NCBI GenBank assembly: GCA_031553045.1
Contig: JAVBLZ010000011.1
Coordinates: forward strand, 1-64,000
Source of the DNA: CALXQW01 sp031553045
GTDB taxonomy: Bacteria > Verrucomicrobiota > Verrucomicrobiia > Opitutales > Intestinicryptomonadaceae
Length of the DNA: 64,000 bases
Direction of reading: 5' to 3'
Below, one piece after another: positions 24,352-32,983 of this stretch (the first letter of the stretch is position 1; each line of letters starts with the position of its first letter). The translations under genes and the position numbers were made by a program. The notes beneath the pieces were generated by a model that did not search any database, had not been told where the DNA came from, and saw only the letters and a list, made by a program, of their open reading frames with translations.

Positions 24352-25677
24352 ATGAAAAAATTATTATATTCTGTGATTGTATTTTGGCTCTCTATATTTT
24401 CGGCATTTGCCGCAATAGACCCAGACGCCAGACCCGTGCGCAAACCCGTAGATTACACCGTGCGTAGCGGCTTACCAAACTTCTACAAAAAGCTCCACGC
24501 CAATAAAGATGTGCGCATTGCATATTTTGGCGGCAGCATCACCTCTCAACCAGGGTGGAGGGTGCACAGCTTAAAATATTTTCAGGAAAAATTCCCAAAG
24601 GCAAATGTTTCTGAAATTCAGGCTGCGATAGGCGGCACGGGCTCTGAACTTGGCGCATTCAGGCTTCAAAGAGATGTCTTGGATAAAAAGCCTGATTTGG
24701 TTTTTATAGAATTTGCCGTCAATGATAGCGGGGCTGCCCCAAGAGAACTTTGGAAATCTATCGAAGGCATAATCAGACACATCAAGCGTGAGATTCCCGA
24801 CTGCGATATCTGTCTGGTCTATACGATAACTTTCAGCAACGTTGATATTTATTTTAAAGAAAATAAAGTGCCAAACACTGTGGCTGTCATGGAAGACATT
24901 GCCGATTATTACAAGCTGCCCTCCATCAATATGGGCTATGAAGTTGCCAAGCTTGAACACGACGGCAAGCTTGTAATGCGTATGGATTTTAGCCCAATGC
25001 AAAATGTTGCAGGCAGCGTGTTAGATGCAGCCTCAGACATAGAAAAAACTCCTGACGGCAAAATACCTTTTTCAAAAGACGGTGTGCATCCCTTCCCAAA
25101 CACAGGACACTTGGTCTATATGCAGGCGTTGGCAAGGGCGTTTCCTGAAATAGAAAAAGTAAAAACCGCCCAAGCACCCCTGCCGCCAAAACTACTTCCA
25201 GACTGCTGGGAAAACACAAAATCCATACAGCTTTCGGACCCAAGAATCAAAATCACAAAAGGTCGTTGCTTAGACTTATCCAAAGAGATGATGTTTGCAA
25301 AAGGCCGTTTAGACAGCATATTTGAAGTTGAAACTGGCGGCACAATAGAATTCAAATTCAAAGGTACAAAGCTGAATATTTTCGACATCATGGGGCCCAA
25401 GTGCGGATACATTGAAGTGGATATTGACGGCAAAAAATACAAGGTCTTGCGCTTTGATGACTTTGCTTCAAATTACAGAATGAATATGGCAAAAATTGCC
25501 GACAACCTTGAAGACAAACCGCACACCGTAAAAATAAGCGTATTGGATGAGGATTTCGACAAGCGTAAAATTTTAGAAAAAAGAGATTTTGCAGCTTTCG
25601 ACAAACGTCCAAAAGATTTTGCAGCACGCAATTTTTACCCCGCAAATATAATGATTGTCGGAGAGCTGCTAGACTAA
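24352..25677 (+). CDS. Secreted SGNH/GDSL hydrolase with C-terminal beta-sandwich
   Basis: A 441-residue exported esterase-type protein. The signal peptide is MKKLLYSVIVFWLSIFSAFA. SGNH blocks follow: IAYFGGSITSQ (nucleophile Ser), AAIGGTGSELGAFRLQRDVL (oxyanion Gly), VFIEFAVNDSG (Asn) and KDGVHPFPNTGH (catalytic Asp and His). After about residue 270 a separate beta-rich domain begins (FEVETGGTIEFKFKGTKLNI), like the accessory domains of carbohydrate esterases. It probably removes acetyl groups from polysaccharides in the periplasm or outside the cell. The open frame reaches 24328, but ATG 24352 begins the signal peptide. The next gene is 25 bp downstream. Confidence 0.85.
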   Translation: MKKLLYSVIVFWLSIFSAFAAIDPDARPVRKPVDYTVRSGLPNFYKKLHANKDVRIAYFGGSITSQPGWRVHSLKYFQEKFPKANVSEIQAAIGGTGSELGAFRLQRDVLDKKPDLVFIEFAVNDSGAAPRELWKSIEGIIRHIKREIPDCDICLVYTITFSNVDIYFKENKVPNTVAVMEDIADYYKLPSINMGYEVAKLEHDGKLVMRMDFSPMQNVAGSVLDAASDIEKTPDGKIPFSKDGVHPFPNTGHLVYMQALARAFPEIEKVKTAQAPLPPKLLPDCWENTKSIQLSDPRIKITKGRCLDLSKEMMFAKGRLDSIFEVETGGTIEFKFKGTKLNIFDIMGPKCGYIEVDIDGKKYKVLRFDDFASNYRMNMAKIADNLEDKPHTVKISVLDEDFDKRKILEKRDFAAFDKRPKDFAARNFYPANIMIVGELLD

Positions 25678-25702
25678 ACACTTCCGCATTTCAAAAGTTT
25701 TT

Positions 25703-27511
25703 ATGACATATAAATGCAAACTTTGCGCCTACGAATATGATGAGGTTGTTGAAAAAAAACCTTTTTCAGCACTGCCAGACTCATGGACTTGCCCGATTTG
25801 CGGCGCAACAAAAGATTTTTTTGAAGCCCTAGGCGAAGAAATAAATCTTACGCAAATTGAGGAAGTTGCCGCAGATACTTACACGGCTTCAAATGCACTC
25901 ATAGACAGTCTTTGCGGTTGTGGTTTAAAGTGGGTCTTTGGCATGGTGGGGCACTCAAATCTTTCCTGTGCCGACGCCGTAAGGCGCAAAGTTTTAAAAA
26001 ATGAATTAAAATTCATAGGCATACGCCACGAGGGTGCGGGCGCATTTGCCATAAGCGCATACGGCAAACTCACAAAGAAGCCCGCCGCCTGCCTAACCAT
26101 AGCGGGCCCAGGGGCTACAAACTTAATGACTGGGCTTTTTGACGCAAAGTTAGACAAAGCGCCGGCGATTGCGCTTACAGGGCAAGTGCCCTCTAAAATG
26201 CTGGGGGCTCATGCTTTTCAAGAGCTTGATTTGGAAAAAATTTTTGCCCCTCTTGCATCTGCGCAATATACGCTTTTAGACACCCACAACTTCACTCGGC
26301 TTGGCAAAGATATTTATGAAAACGCAGTCTTAAAACAAGGCGTTGTGCAAATCACCCTGCCAGACGACACTCAGGGGCTTGCCACCGCAAAATCGGAGGT
26401 TGTTAAACGGGTTTTCCCAAGGGGCGTATTGCAAAAGATCAAGCCCGAAAAATCTCAAGTTGATTTGGCGGTAAAAATAATTTCCGAAAGCAAAAAACCG
26501 CTTTTGCTCGTAGGGGCGGGCTCATACGGATATGCGGAACACATTAAAGTTTTTGCGGAAAAATTTAACCTCCCAATAATTTCCACTTACAAAGCACGCG
26601 GGATTATTGAAGACGCTTATGAATATTCTTGCGGCATAGTCGGCCGTAGCGGCACGCCCGTCTCCGCCCACTTTGTGGAGGAATCCGACTGCATAATAAG
26701 TCTGGCGGCAAACTTCAGCATCCACACTTCAATACCCAAAGAAAAGTGCGCAATCCAGATAGACATAAATCCTGAAGCCTTGGGCAGGCTGCACAACATA
26801 GACTGCGGAATATGCGCAGACCTTGCCGAAGCGCTCCTTGCAATCACGCCTTCTCTTGAAGCGTCAAATCCTGAATTTGCAGACCCCCGCCAAAAGATTG
26901 AGGAACTGAAAAAATCTTGGAAAGCAGAAAAAGAAAGGCGCTCAAAAGAAAGCAGAGTAAATGCCATAAGCGCCGCACAAATCTGCACAATGCTCAGCAA
27001 TTATATCCCCGACAAAACGGCAATTTCAATAGATGTTGGCAATGTTGCCTATTCGTTTGGCAGATATTTTGAGGCAAAGAACCAGCGTTTTTTACTGTCT
27101 TGGTATTTGGGGTCTATAGGCGTTGGATTGCCCGCAGCAATGGGCGCATGGTGCGCATATCAAGAAGATGATGAACTTAAAACCCTGCCCATATTTGCGA
27201 TAGTCGGCGACGGAGGCATTGGACAATATCTTGCGGAATGGTCAACGGTTGTGAAATATGGAATGAATATCAAGTGCGTTGTTTTAAACAACAATGAGCT
27301 TGCAAAAATTTCCATAGAACAAAAGAACGCAAAAAAGAACGTCTGGGAGACAGGGCTTAAAAACCCCGATTTCTCAAAATTTGCGGAACTTTGCGGTTCG
27401 GCGGCGGTCAAAATCTCAGACCCTGAAAAAATCAACGAATCTTTGGCGAAGGCCTTATCTATCAAAGGTCCTGTTTTGATTGAAGTAATCACAACCCCCC
27501 TACTCACATAG
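25703..27511 (+). CDS. Rubredoxin fused to a ThDP-dependent pyruvate oxidase/acetolactate synthase-like enzyme
   Basis: 602 residues. The first 40 are a compact rubredoxin-like iron site: CKLCAYEYD and SWTCPICGATKDFF give two CxxC knuckles, with a shorter loop than free rubredoxin. From about 55 the three domains of a thiamine diphosphate enzyme follow. The N-terminal Pyr domain has FIGIRHEGAGAFAI with the activating Glu. A central Rossmann domain has PLLLVGAGSYGYAEHIKVF. The C-terminal PP domain has IVGDGGIGQYLAEW and VVLNNNELAKISIEQ, with GDG...NN for the Mg-ThDP site. Closest in layout to pyruvate oxidases. The rubredoxin could carry electrons from 2-keto-acid oxidation. It is in an operon with the SGNH hydrolase and a hemolysin III gene. 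Confidence 0.85.
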   Translation: MTYKCKLCAYEYDEVVEKKPFSALPDSWTCPICGATKDFFEALGEEINLTQIEEVAADTYTASNALIDSLCGCGLKWVFGMVGHSNLSCADAVRRKVLKNELKFIGIRHEGAGAFAISAYGKLTKKPAACLTIAGPGATNLMTGLFDAKLDKAPAIALTGQVPSKMLGAHAFQELDLEKIFAPLASAQYTLLDTHNFTRLGKDIYENAVLKQGVVQITLPDDTQGLATAKSEVVKRVFPRGVLQKIKPEKSQVDLAVKIISESKKPLLLVGAGSYGYAEHIKVFAEKFNLPIISTYKARGIIEDAYEYSCGIVGRSGTPVSAHFVEESDCIISLAANFSIHTSIPKEKCAIQIDINPEALGRLHNIDCGICADLAEALLAITPSLEASNPEFADPRQKIEELKKSWKAEKERRSKESRVNAISAAQICTMLSNYIPDKTAISIDVGNVAYSFGRYFEAKNQRFLLSWYLGSIGVGLPAAMGAWCAYQEDDELKTLPIFAIVGDGGIGQYLAEWSTVVKYGMNIKCVVLNNNELAKISIEQKNAKKNVWETGLKNPDFSKFAELCGSAAVKISDPEKINESLAKALSIKGPVLIEVITTPLLT

Positions 27512-27513
27512 CA

Positions 27514-28161
27514 ATGACAAAAACTTTAAGAGCATATTCAAAATCTGAAGAAGTATTATCCAGCGTGGTGCACGGCGTAGGCGTCGTTTTGGGCATTGTG
27601 GGTCTGGTGGTGCTTGTGGTGTTTTCAAGTATGTATAAAGACGCTTGGGCAATCACTGGCACTGCTATTTTTGGGGTTTCAATAATTGTGATGTATCTTG
27701 CCAGCACTCTTTACCACGCAATAACCAATGAGCACATTAAGCCCTTCTTAAAAAAGATGGACCACATTGCGATCTACTACCTGATTGCCGGCAGCTATAC
27801 GCCGTTTTTGCTTGTGGCAATGCGCTCTCCAACGGCTTGGGTTATATTTGGCATAATCTGGACGCTGGCAATTACAGGCACAATCTTAAAACTTTGCCTT
27901 AAAACAAACGGGGCAAAACTTTGGTCTGTCGGCATGTATGTAGGTATGGGCTGGCTGATAATTGCCGTGATTGGAAAGCTTATAGTTGTCATGCCCACAA
28001 ACGCACTTGTATTCCTGGCTTTGGGCGGGCTTGCCTACACTTTGGGCGTAATTTTTTACGTCTGGAAAAGCAAACCCTACACTCATGCAATCTGGCATTT
28101 GTTTGTATTGGCGGGCACAATATTCCATTTTTTCGCAGTACTATATTCCTGCGCTATCTAA
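27514..28161 (+). CDS. Hemolysin III / PAQR-family membrane protein (TrhA-like)
   Basis: A 215-residue inner-membrane protein with seven hydrophobic segments. Family motifs are present: SSVVHGVGVVLGIVGL near the start, ASTLYHA in helix 2, KMDHIAIYYLIAGSYTPFLL in helix 3, and AIWHLFVLAGTIFHFFAV at the end, whose His residues with the earlier His and Asp form the predicted zinc site. Bacterial members affect membrane fluidity homeostasis. It begins 2 bp after the stop of the ThDP enzyme and overlaps the convergent patatin gene by 21 bp at its 3' end. The link to the upstream genes is positional only. Confidence 0.9.
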   Translation: MTKTLRAYSKSEEVLSSVVHGVGVVLGIVGLVVLVVFSSMYKDAWAITGTAIFGVSIIVMYLASTLYHAITNEHIKPFLKKMDHIAIYYLIAGSYTPFLLVAMRSPTAWVIFGIIWTLAITGTILKLCLKTNGAKLWSVGMYVGMGWLIIAVIGKLIVVMPTNALVFLALGGLAYTLGVIFYVWKSKPYTHAIWHLFVLAGTIFHFFAVLYSCAI

Positions 28162-29001
28162 AAAATTTTTGAGCTTTGTTTGCACAGCCTGTTTCGCACA
28201 TTCGTAACCGTGTTGATAAAACGCATTCAGTTTGCCTATATTTTTTTCCGTACGGGAAATTTTCATATCAGCCAATGGTCTGATTACAAGGGCGTCTCCA
28301 GACTTCTCCAAAGCTTCTATATACTCCAAATCTTGATTGTAAGTTTTTGCCTTGCTTTGCATGGTGCTTCTAAGATTGGGATATTTTGGATAGACAAAAA
28401 AGGGCAGCTTAAATTTCAAGTCAGATTTTCTGTAACCCAAATTTCTGGTTAGCACCACCACGTTTTTTACAAATCCATCGCTTATAGACTTGCGTATTGG
28501 GAGAGCGTCTGAGATGCCGCCGTCCAAATAAGGCTCTGAATCTATCCAAACTTTTTTGCATACAAAAGGCATGCTGCATGAAGCCTTACAGATTTGTATT
28601 GTGCGCGCGTAATCGTCTATTTTTTCAAAGTAGCGGGGCTTGCCGTCCAAACAGTTTGTTGCCGTGATGACGTAGCGGGGCTGGTTTTCTATGTAGCCTT
28701 TAAAATCGAAAGGAAATATGCGTTGAGGGAAATCATGAAACAAGAGGTCATAATCCATAATGCAACCGCACTTCAAAAAACTTTTTAAGCCAATGTAAGA
28801 ATATTTTTCAAGATAGTCTATGTTCAATATTTTTGCCCTGCCACGCTGTCTGGAAGCGTAGGAAAGCCCATTTGATGCGCCGGCAGAAACTCCAATTATG
28901 TACGGAAAATAAATTTGTGCGTCTAAAAAATAATCCAACACGCCTGCAGTAAAAACGCCCCGCATGCCGCCGCCTTCCAAAACTAAACCCACATTCTTCA
29001 T
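28141..29001 (-). CDS. Patatin-like phospholipase (YjjU/RssA type)
   Basis: A 286-residue lipid acyl hydrolase. The glycine-rich oxyanion loop LVLEGGGMRGVFTAGVLDYF stands at the N-terminus, the nucleophile elbow is GVSAGASNG (Ser in G-x-S-x-G), and the catalytic Asp is in YLDGGISDALP. The C-terminal part with CKASCSMPFVCKKVW and VVVLTRNLGYRK follows the YjjU subfamily. There is no signal peptide, so it acts on the cytoplasmic side. It is divergent from the HAD phosphatase gene across 40 bp and convergent, with overlap, to the hemolysin III gene. Confidence 0.9.
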   Translation of the reverse strand: MKNVGLVLEGGGMRGVFTAGVLDYFLDAQIYFPYIIGVSAGASNGLSYASRQRGRAKILNIDYLEKYSYIGLKSFLKCGCIMDYDLLFHDFPQRIFPFDFKGYIENQPRYVITATNCLDGKPRYFEKIDDYARTIQICKASCSMPFVCKKVWIDSEPYLDGGISDALPIRKSISDGFVKNVVVLTRNLGYRKSDLKFKLPFFVYPKYPNLRSTMQSKAKTYNQDLEYIEALEKSGDALVIRPLADMKISRTEKNIGKLNAFYQHGYECAKQAVQTKLKNFLDSAGI

Positions 29002-29041
29002 TATTTGACAAAATAATTATAGCATATATCTTGACGAAACA

Positions 29042-29680
29042 ATGGAAAAACTCGACATAAAAAAATTGGATGGGATAGATAACCTTATCATAGATTTTGG
29101 CGTGGTAATTTGCGATCTTGATATTTTTGCCTGCGTAAAACCTTTTGAGAGCATGGGCTTTGCAAATGTGAGAGAGTGCCTGAGCTCTCACTCGCAAAAA
29201 GGCGTTTTTGGAGACGCCGATAGCGGTAAAAAATGTGCAAAAGAATTTTGCGAAGAAATCCGCAATATCTGCAAAAATAAAAATCTCAGCGATAAAGAAA
29301 TCATATCCGCCTGGACAAGCGTCATACTAGACGTGCCCCGTTATAAGTTGGATTTGCTTTTTGAGCTCAAGAAACATTATAGAATGTTTTTGTTAAGCAA
29401 CATAAACGACATGATTTGGGAACACGTCAAAGACGCTCATTTCTCCTACAAAAATAGGACGCCCGAAGACTATTTTGAAAAATTTTATCTGTCTTACCAA
29501 CTGCATATTTCCAAGCCCGACCCCAAAATTATGGAGCACGTTTTGTCGGATAGCGGCATAGACCCAAAGCGTTCAATGCTAATAGATGACGCCCTTGCCA
29601 ACTGCAAAATGGCGGAAACTTTTGGGCTTAAAACTTATGCGCCAAAGCCTCAGGAAGACTGGTCGCACTTGTTTGCATAA
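29042..29680 (+). CDS. HAD-superfamily phosphatase, YihX-like
   Basis: A 212-residue HAD subclass IA hydrolase. Motif I is LIIDFGVVICDLD, with the nucleophile Asp and Gly at the +2 position, as in YihX-type sugar-phosphate phosphatases (DxG rather than DxD). Motif II is FLLSNINDMIW, motif III is the Lys in HISKPDPKIME, and motif IV is SMLIDDALANC. It likely dephosphorylates a small sugar phosphate in the cytoplasm. It is divergent from the patatin gene. Its last 31 bp overlap the 3' end of the convergent nrdG gene, which limits how far either could extend. Confidence 0.85.
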   Translation: MEKLDIKKLDGIDNLIIDFGVVICDLDIFACVKPFESMGFANVRECLSSHSQKGVFGDADSGKKCAKEFCEEIRNICKNKNLSDKEIISAWTSVILDVPRYKLDLLFELKKHYRMFLLSNINDMIWEHVKDAHFSYKNRTPEDYFEKFYLSYQLHISKPDPKIMEHVLSDSGIDPKRSMLIDDALANCKMAETFGLKTYAPKPQEDWSHLFA

Positions 29681-30195
29681 TACTCTAAAGCAAGCCCGTC
29701 TTGAGATTCTGCGTAGGCAACGGCGTCTTTGAGAAACAAAATGCGCTGGTTTGAACTGCCCCTGAAATGCAAGTTTGGGTCTGAAAATTCTTTAAGAAAC
29801 CTGCCATCAACAAGCACGTCTATATATTTAAGACACTGCGCACGAAAGTGCGCATTTTTTATTATGTCTTCATAAACATAGCCAGTGTAGCACCAAATAT
29901 TCATACCCGTACGCTCTTTCAGAATCTTTATAAAGCAAAGCATTTCTTGCGCAAATAAAAGAGGGTCTCCGCCAGTGAGCGTAATGCCGTCTAAAAGCGG
30001 ATTTTTATTGATTTCCGCAATGATGTTTTCAACAAGGCTTTCGTCAAGCTCCACGCCGGCGTTATAGTCCCAAGTTTGCGGGTTGTGGCAGCCGTTGCAG
30101 CGATGTATGCAGCCCGCAAAATAAATGGAATATCTGATTCCATAACCGTCGGATATTGTCTCGGGATATACGTTGACTATGCGCAACCTTGCCAC
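29650..30195 (-). CDS. nrdG: Anaerobic ribonucleotide reductase activating enzyme
   Basis: A 181-residue radical-SAM activase that uses a [4Fe-4S] cluster and SAM to make the glycyl radical on NrdD. The cluster cysteines are Cys29, Cys33 and Cys36 in CIHRCNGCHNPQ. Downstream are the SAM-binding GITLTGGDPLLFAQ and GMNIWCYTGYVYED. The start is GTG at 30195, one base after the nrdD stop, so the two are translationally linked. Length is usual for the family. The 3' end overlaps the convergent HAD gene. Confidence 0.95.
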   Translation of the reverse strand: MARLRIVNVYPETISDGYGIRYSIYFAGCIHRCNGCHNPQTWDYNAGVELDESLVENIIAEINKNPLLDGITLTGGDPLLFAQEMLCFIKILKERTGMNIWCYTGYVYEDIIKNAHFRAQCLKYIDVLVDGRFLKEFSDPNLHFRGSSNQRILFLKDAVAYAESQDGLALEYYANKCDQSS

Positions 30196-30196
30196 T

Positions 30197-32590
30197 TTAC
30201 AGATGCTTTACCCTGTCTTTTTCTTCAGACTGTTTTGCAAAATTCCAAGTTTCAAGACTGCCCGTAAGATACCCCGTTATGCGGCGCATACGCAAAATAT
30301 CTTCTGAACCGCAAACAGGACAAGACGCATAAACAACCCCTCTATAATTGCAGGCGTTGCAAGTATCGACGGGATGATTTATAGAGCCGTAACCTATATT
30401 CTCATCCTTCATGACCTTCACAATTTTGAGTATGCTTGAAACATTCTTTTTTGCCTCTGCATCAAGCTCCACATAAGTTATGTGGCCTGCGGGCGTCATC
30501 GCATGAAATGGCGCTTCAAGCTTGATTTTTTCCGCAATGGAAACGGGCTCTTTAACGTCTATGTGAAAAGAGTTCACATAATAGTCTCTGTCCGTAACCC
30601 CCGGTATTAAGCCGTACTTGCGCTTATCCATGCGCGTAAATCTTCCCGACAAACCCTCTGCCGGCGTCGCCAATACGGAGAAGTTTAAGCCGTATTTTTT
30701 CTTAAATTCTTTGACGATGTCGTTCATGACTTCAAGCACCTCATAAAGAGTATTCCAAGCCTCTTTGCTGCGGGCGTGGCCTTCGCCGTATATTGCCATT
30801 AGCGCATTATGCGCCCCAATAAAGCCTATGCCCAAAGTGCCTGAATTTATGGTGTCGCCAACTTCGTCCGACGGAGTCAATTTTTCCGCACCCTTCCAGA
30901 TTGCGTTGCCGTACATAAAAGGAAACTGACAAGCGCAAGCCGTGCGCTGATACAAATATCTTTCATAGAGCTGTTGAGCTATGAGCTTTGACATTGAACG
31001 CACTGAATCCAGAAAAATACTTTTAGCTTCTTCATGCACAACATGTTTGTCGGCGTTTGGCCACATTTCTTCGGCGTCTCTTTTTGCCTCTATTGCAAGC
31101 CTGGGCAAATTCATTGAAGTAAAAGACAAGTTGCCCCTGCCGACAGAAGTTTTTTCGCCGCACATATTTTCAAAAACTCTGGTGCGACAACCCATAGAGG
31201 CAACTTCATACATATATCTTTTTGGATCTGAAGCGCTCCACTTTTCATGCTTGTTGTAGGGAGTGTCTAAAAATAAAAAGTTGGGGAATAGCGATGTCGA
31301 GGTTGTCTTGCAAGCTAGCAAGAGCAGGTCGAAATTTGGGGCTGAAAATTTTATGTCGCCCTTCATTGCCGCATCAAAGTTTTTTATGGCAAGAGAATAG
31401 TCTTCCTCATTAAAAGATACGCCGTCTTTAACTTTAAAAATTTGGATTGGGAATACCGGCACTTCATCCTTACCCAGACCGTTTGCAGTTGCAAGAAGAA
31501 GCTCTCTTACAACCATTCTGCCTTCCGCAGAAGTGTCCGTGCCGTAATTAACGGAGCTGAAAACAACCTGATTGCCGCCTCTGGAGTGCATTGTGTTTAG
31601 GTTGTGTATAAAGCCCTCCATGGCCTGATGCGTGTCTTTGCGTGTAGATTCATACGCATGAGCCCAAAGCTTTTTAAACTTTGCAGTACTAACAGTTATG
31701 GACTGCGATTTAAAGTGCTCCAAAATCTTTTTTGCAACATCTTCAGAATAATCTATCGTCAAGACGTTTTCTTTGAGAAATTTTTTCAACAAATTAAAAT
31801 CTGACGGAACTTCATTGGTGTCTTCAAGAGAAACCAAAAACTTAAGGCTATTCAAAAGATGCTTTATGAAAGACTTTAAAACACCCTTTGCCATGAAAAA
31901 ATCAAAAGCGGGAATAGACTGTCCACCGTGTTGTTCGTTCTGATTCGTCTGAAAAACTATTGTGGCAAGTGTTGCGTAGCTTTGTATGGACTGCGGGGTG
32001 CGTATGCTGCCGTTTTTTGTACGGAAGCCCCTCTCAAACAAATCGTCCAAATCATACTGAATGCAAGTTGTGGTCTTGGTTGGGTAATAGTCTAAATCAT
32101 GTATGTGGATGTCGCCATTGCGATGCGCCCTTGCGTACTTTAAAGAGATTAAATATTTGTACGCATAGTCTTTTGTAACTTCCGAAGCAAAGGTCATCAT
32201 CTGGCCTGCGGGAGTGTGGCTGGACATATTGGCGTTGCTCAAATTGACGTCGTTTTTTTCTATGCCCACAATGCCGTCCATAACCTGTTTCATAGAAGTG
32301 CGCTTGTCTCTTTCCGTATTGCGCCAATCTCTGTACAGGATGTATTTTTTTGCTATATACGGGTTTGCAAGCATGAGCTCACGCTCAACCAAATCTTGAA
32401 TTTCTTCAACGGTGATACTGGGGCTGTCTATAGCCTTTAGCACTTTGGCGGAAATTTTTGCAATCTCCTTGCCTTCGTCCTGAACGCCGCCTGCGCTGTA
32501 AGCTTTTTCTATGGCTCTGGAGATTTTTTCGAGAGAAAACGCCTCTGTTTTGCCGTCTCTTTTAATTATATTTATCTTATTTTGATTCAT
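30197..32590 (-). CDS. nrdD: Anaerobic ribonucleoside-triphosphate reductase, class III
   Basis: A 797-residue enzyme that reduces NTPs to dNTPs by a glycyl radical mechanism under anoxia. It begins with an ATP-cone regulatory domain (INIIKRDGKTEAFSLEKIS). The central ten-strand barrel includes HNLNTMHSRGGNQVVFSSV. The C-terminal zinc site is CNACNYRGVVYASCPVCG, and the glycyl radical loop RRITGYLTGSLETWNF places Gly near residue 773. An open frame reaches 32641 from a TTG, but ATG 32590 begins the ATP cone and is preferred. A cobalamin riboswitch lies 131 nt upstream on the same strand, so expression is predicted to fall when B12 is plentiful. nrdG follows directly. Confidence 0.95.
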   Translation of the reverse strand: MNQNKINIIKRDGKTEAFSLEKISRAIEKAYSAGGVQDEGKEIAKISAKVLKAIDSPSITVEEIQDLVERELMLANPYIAKKYILYRDWRNTERDKRTSMKQVMDGIVGIEKNDVNLSNANMSSHTPAGQMMTFASEVTKDYAYKYLISLKYARAHRNGDIHIHDLDYYPTKTTTCIQYDLDDLFERGFRTKNGSIRTPQSIQSYATLATIVFQTNQNEQHGGQSIPAFDFFMAKGVLKSFIKHLLNSLKFLVSLEDTNEVPSDFNLLKKFLKENVLTIDYSEDVAKKILEHFKSQSITVSTAKFKKLWAHAYESTRKDTHQAMEGFIHNLNTMHSRGGNQVVFSSVNYGTDTSAEGRMVVRELLLATANGLGKDEVPVFPIQIFKVKDGVSFNEEDYSLAIKNFDAAMKGDIKFSAPNFDLLLLACKTTSTSLFPNFLFLDTPYNKHEKWSASDPKRYMYEVASMGCRTRVFENMCGEKTSVGRGNLSFTSMNLPRLAIEAKRDAEEMWPNADKHVVHEEAKSIFLDSVRSMSKLIAQQLYERYLYQRTACACQFPFMYGNAIWKGAEKLTPSDEVGDTINSGTLGIGFIGAHNALMAIYGEGHARSKEAWNTLYEVLEVMNDIVKEFKKKYGLNFSVLATPAEGLSGRFTRMDKRKYGLIPGVTDRDYYVNSFHIDVKEPVSIAEKIKLEAPFHAMTPAGHITYVELDAEAKKNVSSILKIVKVMKDENIGYGSINHPVDTCNACNYRGVVYASCPVCGSEDILRMRRITGYLTGSLETWNFAKQSEEKDRVKHL

Positions 32591-32721
32591 TTCAATGCTG
32601 TCTTGGCGATGAGAATAGACGCAAAAACAGCACAGACCCAAGGGCCTTCAAAAAAATATTTCTGCCTAAAATTCTTCATCATGTTATAAACTTTTATCCG
32701 CGAAAGGTTTAACTGTGATAT

Positions 32722-32886
32722 AGTTAAGGTAGGTCTTCTGGCTTGCTCTCTTTGTGCGCCTTCCCGTTAAGTGGCTTTTGCGCAAAGTTTTTTAGAGCTT
32801 ACAGCAGCGGGCCTGCTTAGGATTCTCACCTAATTCCCTGTAATTTATTGCCGCCATTTTTTTGCTGCGACAACAAAACCTCAACT
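32722..32886 (-). promoter_or_regulatory. Adenosylcobalamin riboswitch upstream of nrdDG
   Basis: Read on the minus strand, the conserved B12-box features appear in order: CAGGGAA, then GGTGAGAATCC, GCCCGCTGCTGTAA, then CGGGAAGG and AGCCAGAAGACCTACC. The closing P1 helix is formed by 32878-32886 and 32722-32730 (nine pairs, one of them G-U), fixing the ends. It lies 131 nt before the nrdD ATG. No clear intrinsic terminator follows, so control may act on translation initiation. This type of RNA represses its gene when adenosylcobalamin binds. Confidence 0.93.
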
Positions 32887-32983
32887 CGTAACTTTAGACT
32901 TTGTAACTCCCAAAAAATTGGTCAACACCTAATTGAATTTTTGAGATTTTTTTAGGCAAAAATTTTGCCTACTTTCAATCCTC

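Noticed and set aside
32953..32971. AGGCAAAA/TTTTGCCT symmetry as a standard terminator of gpmA
   Set aside because: On the minus strand it is followed by A residues, not T residues, so it is mentioned only as possible termination structure.
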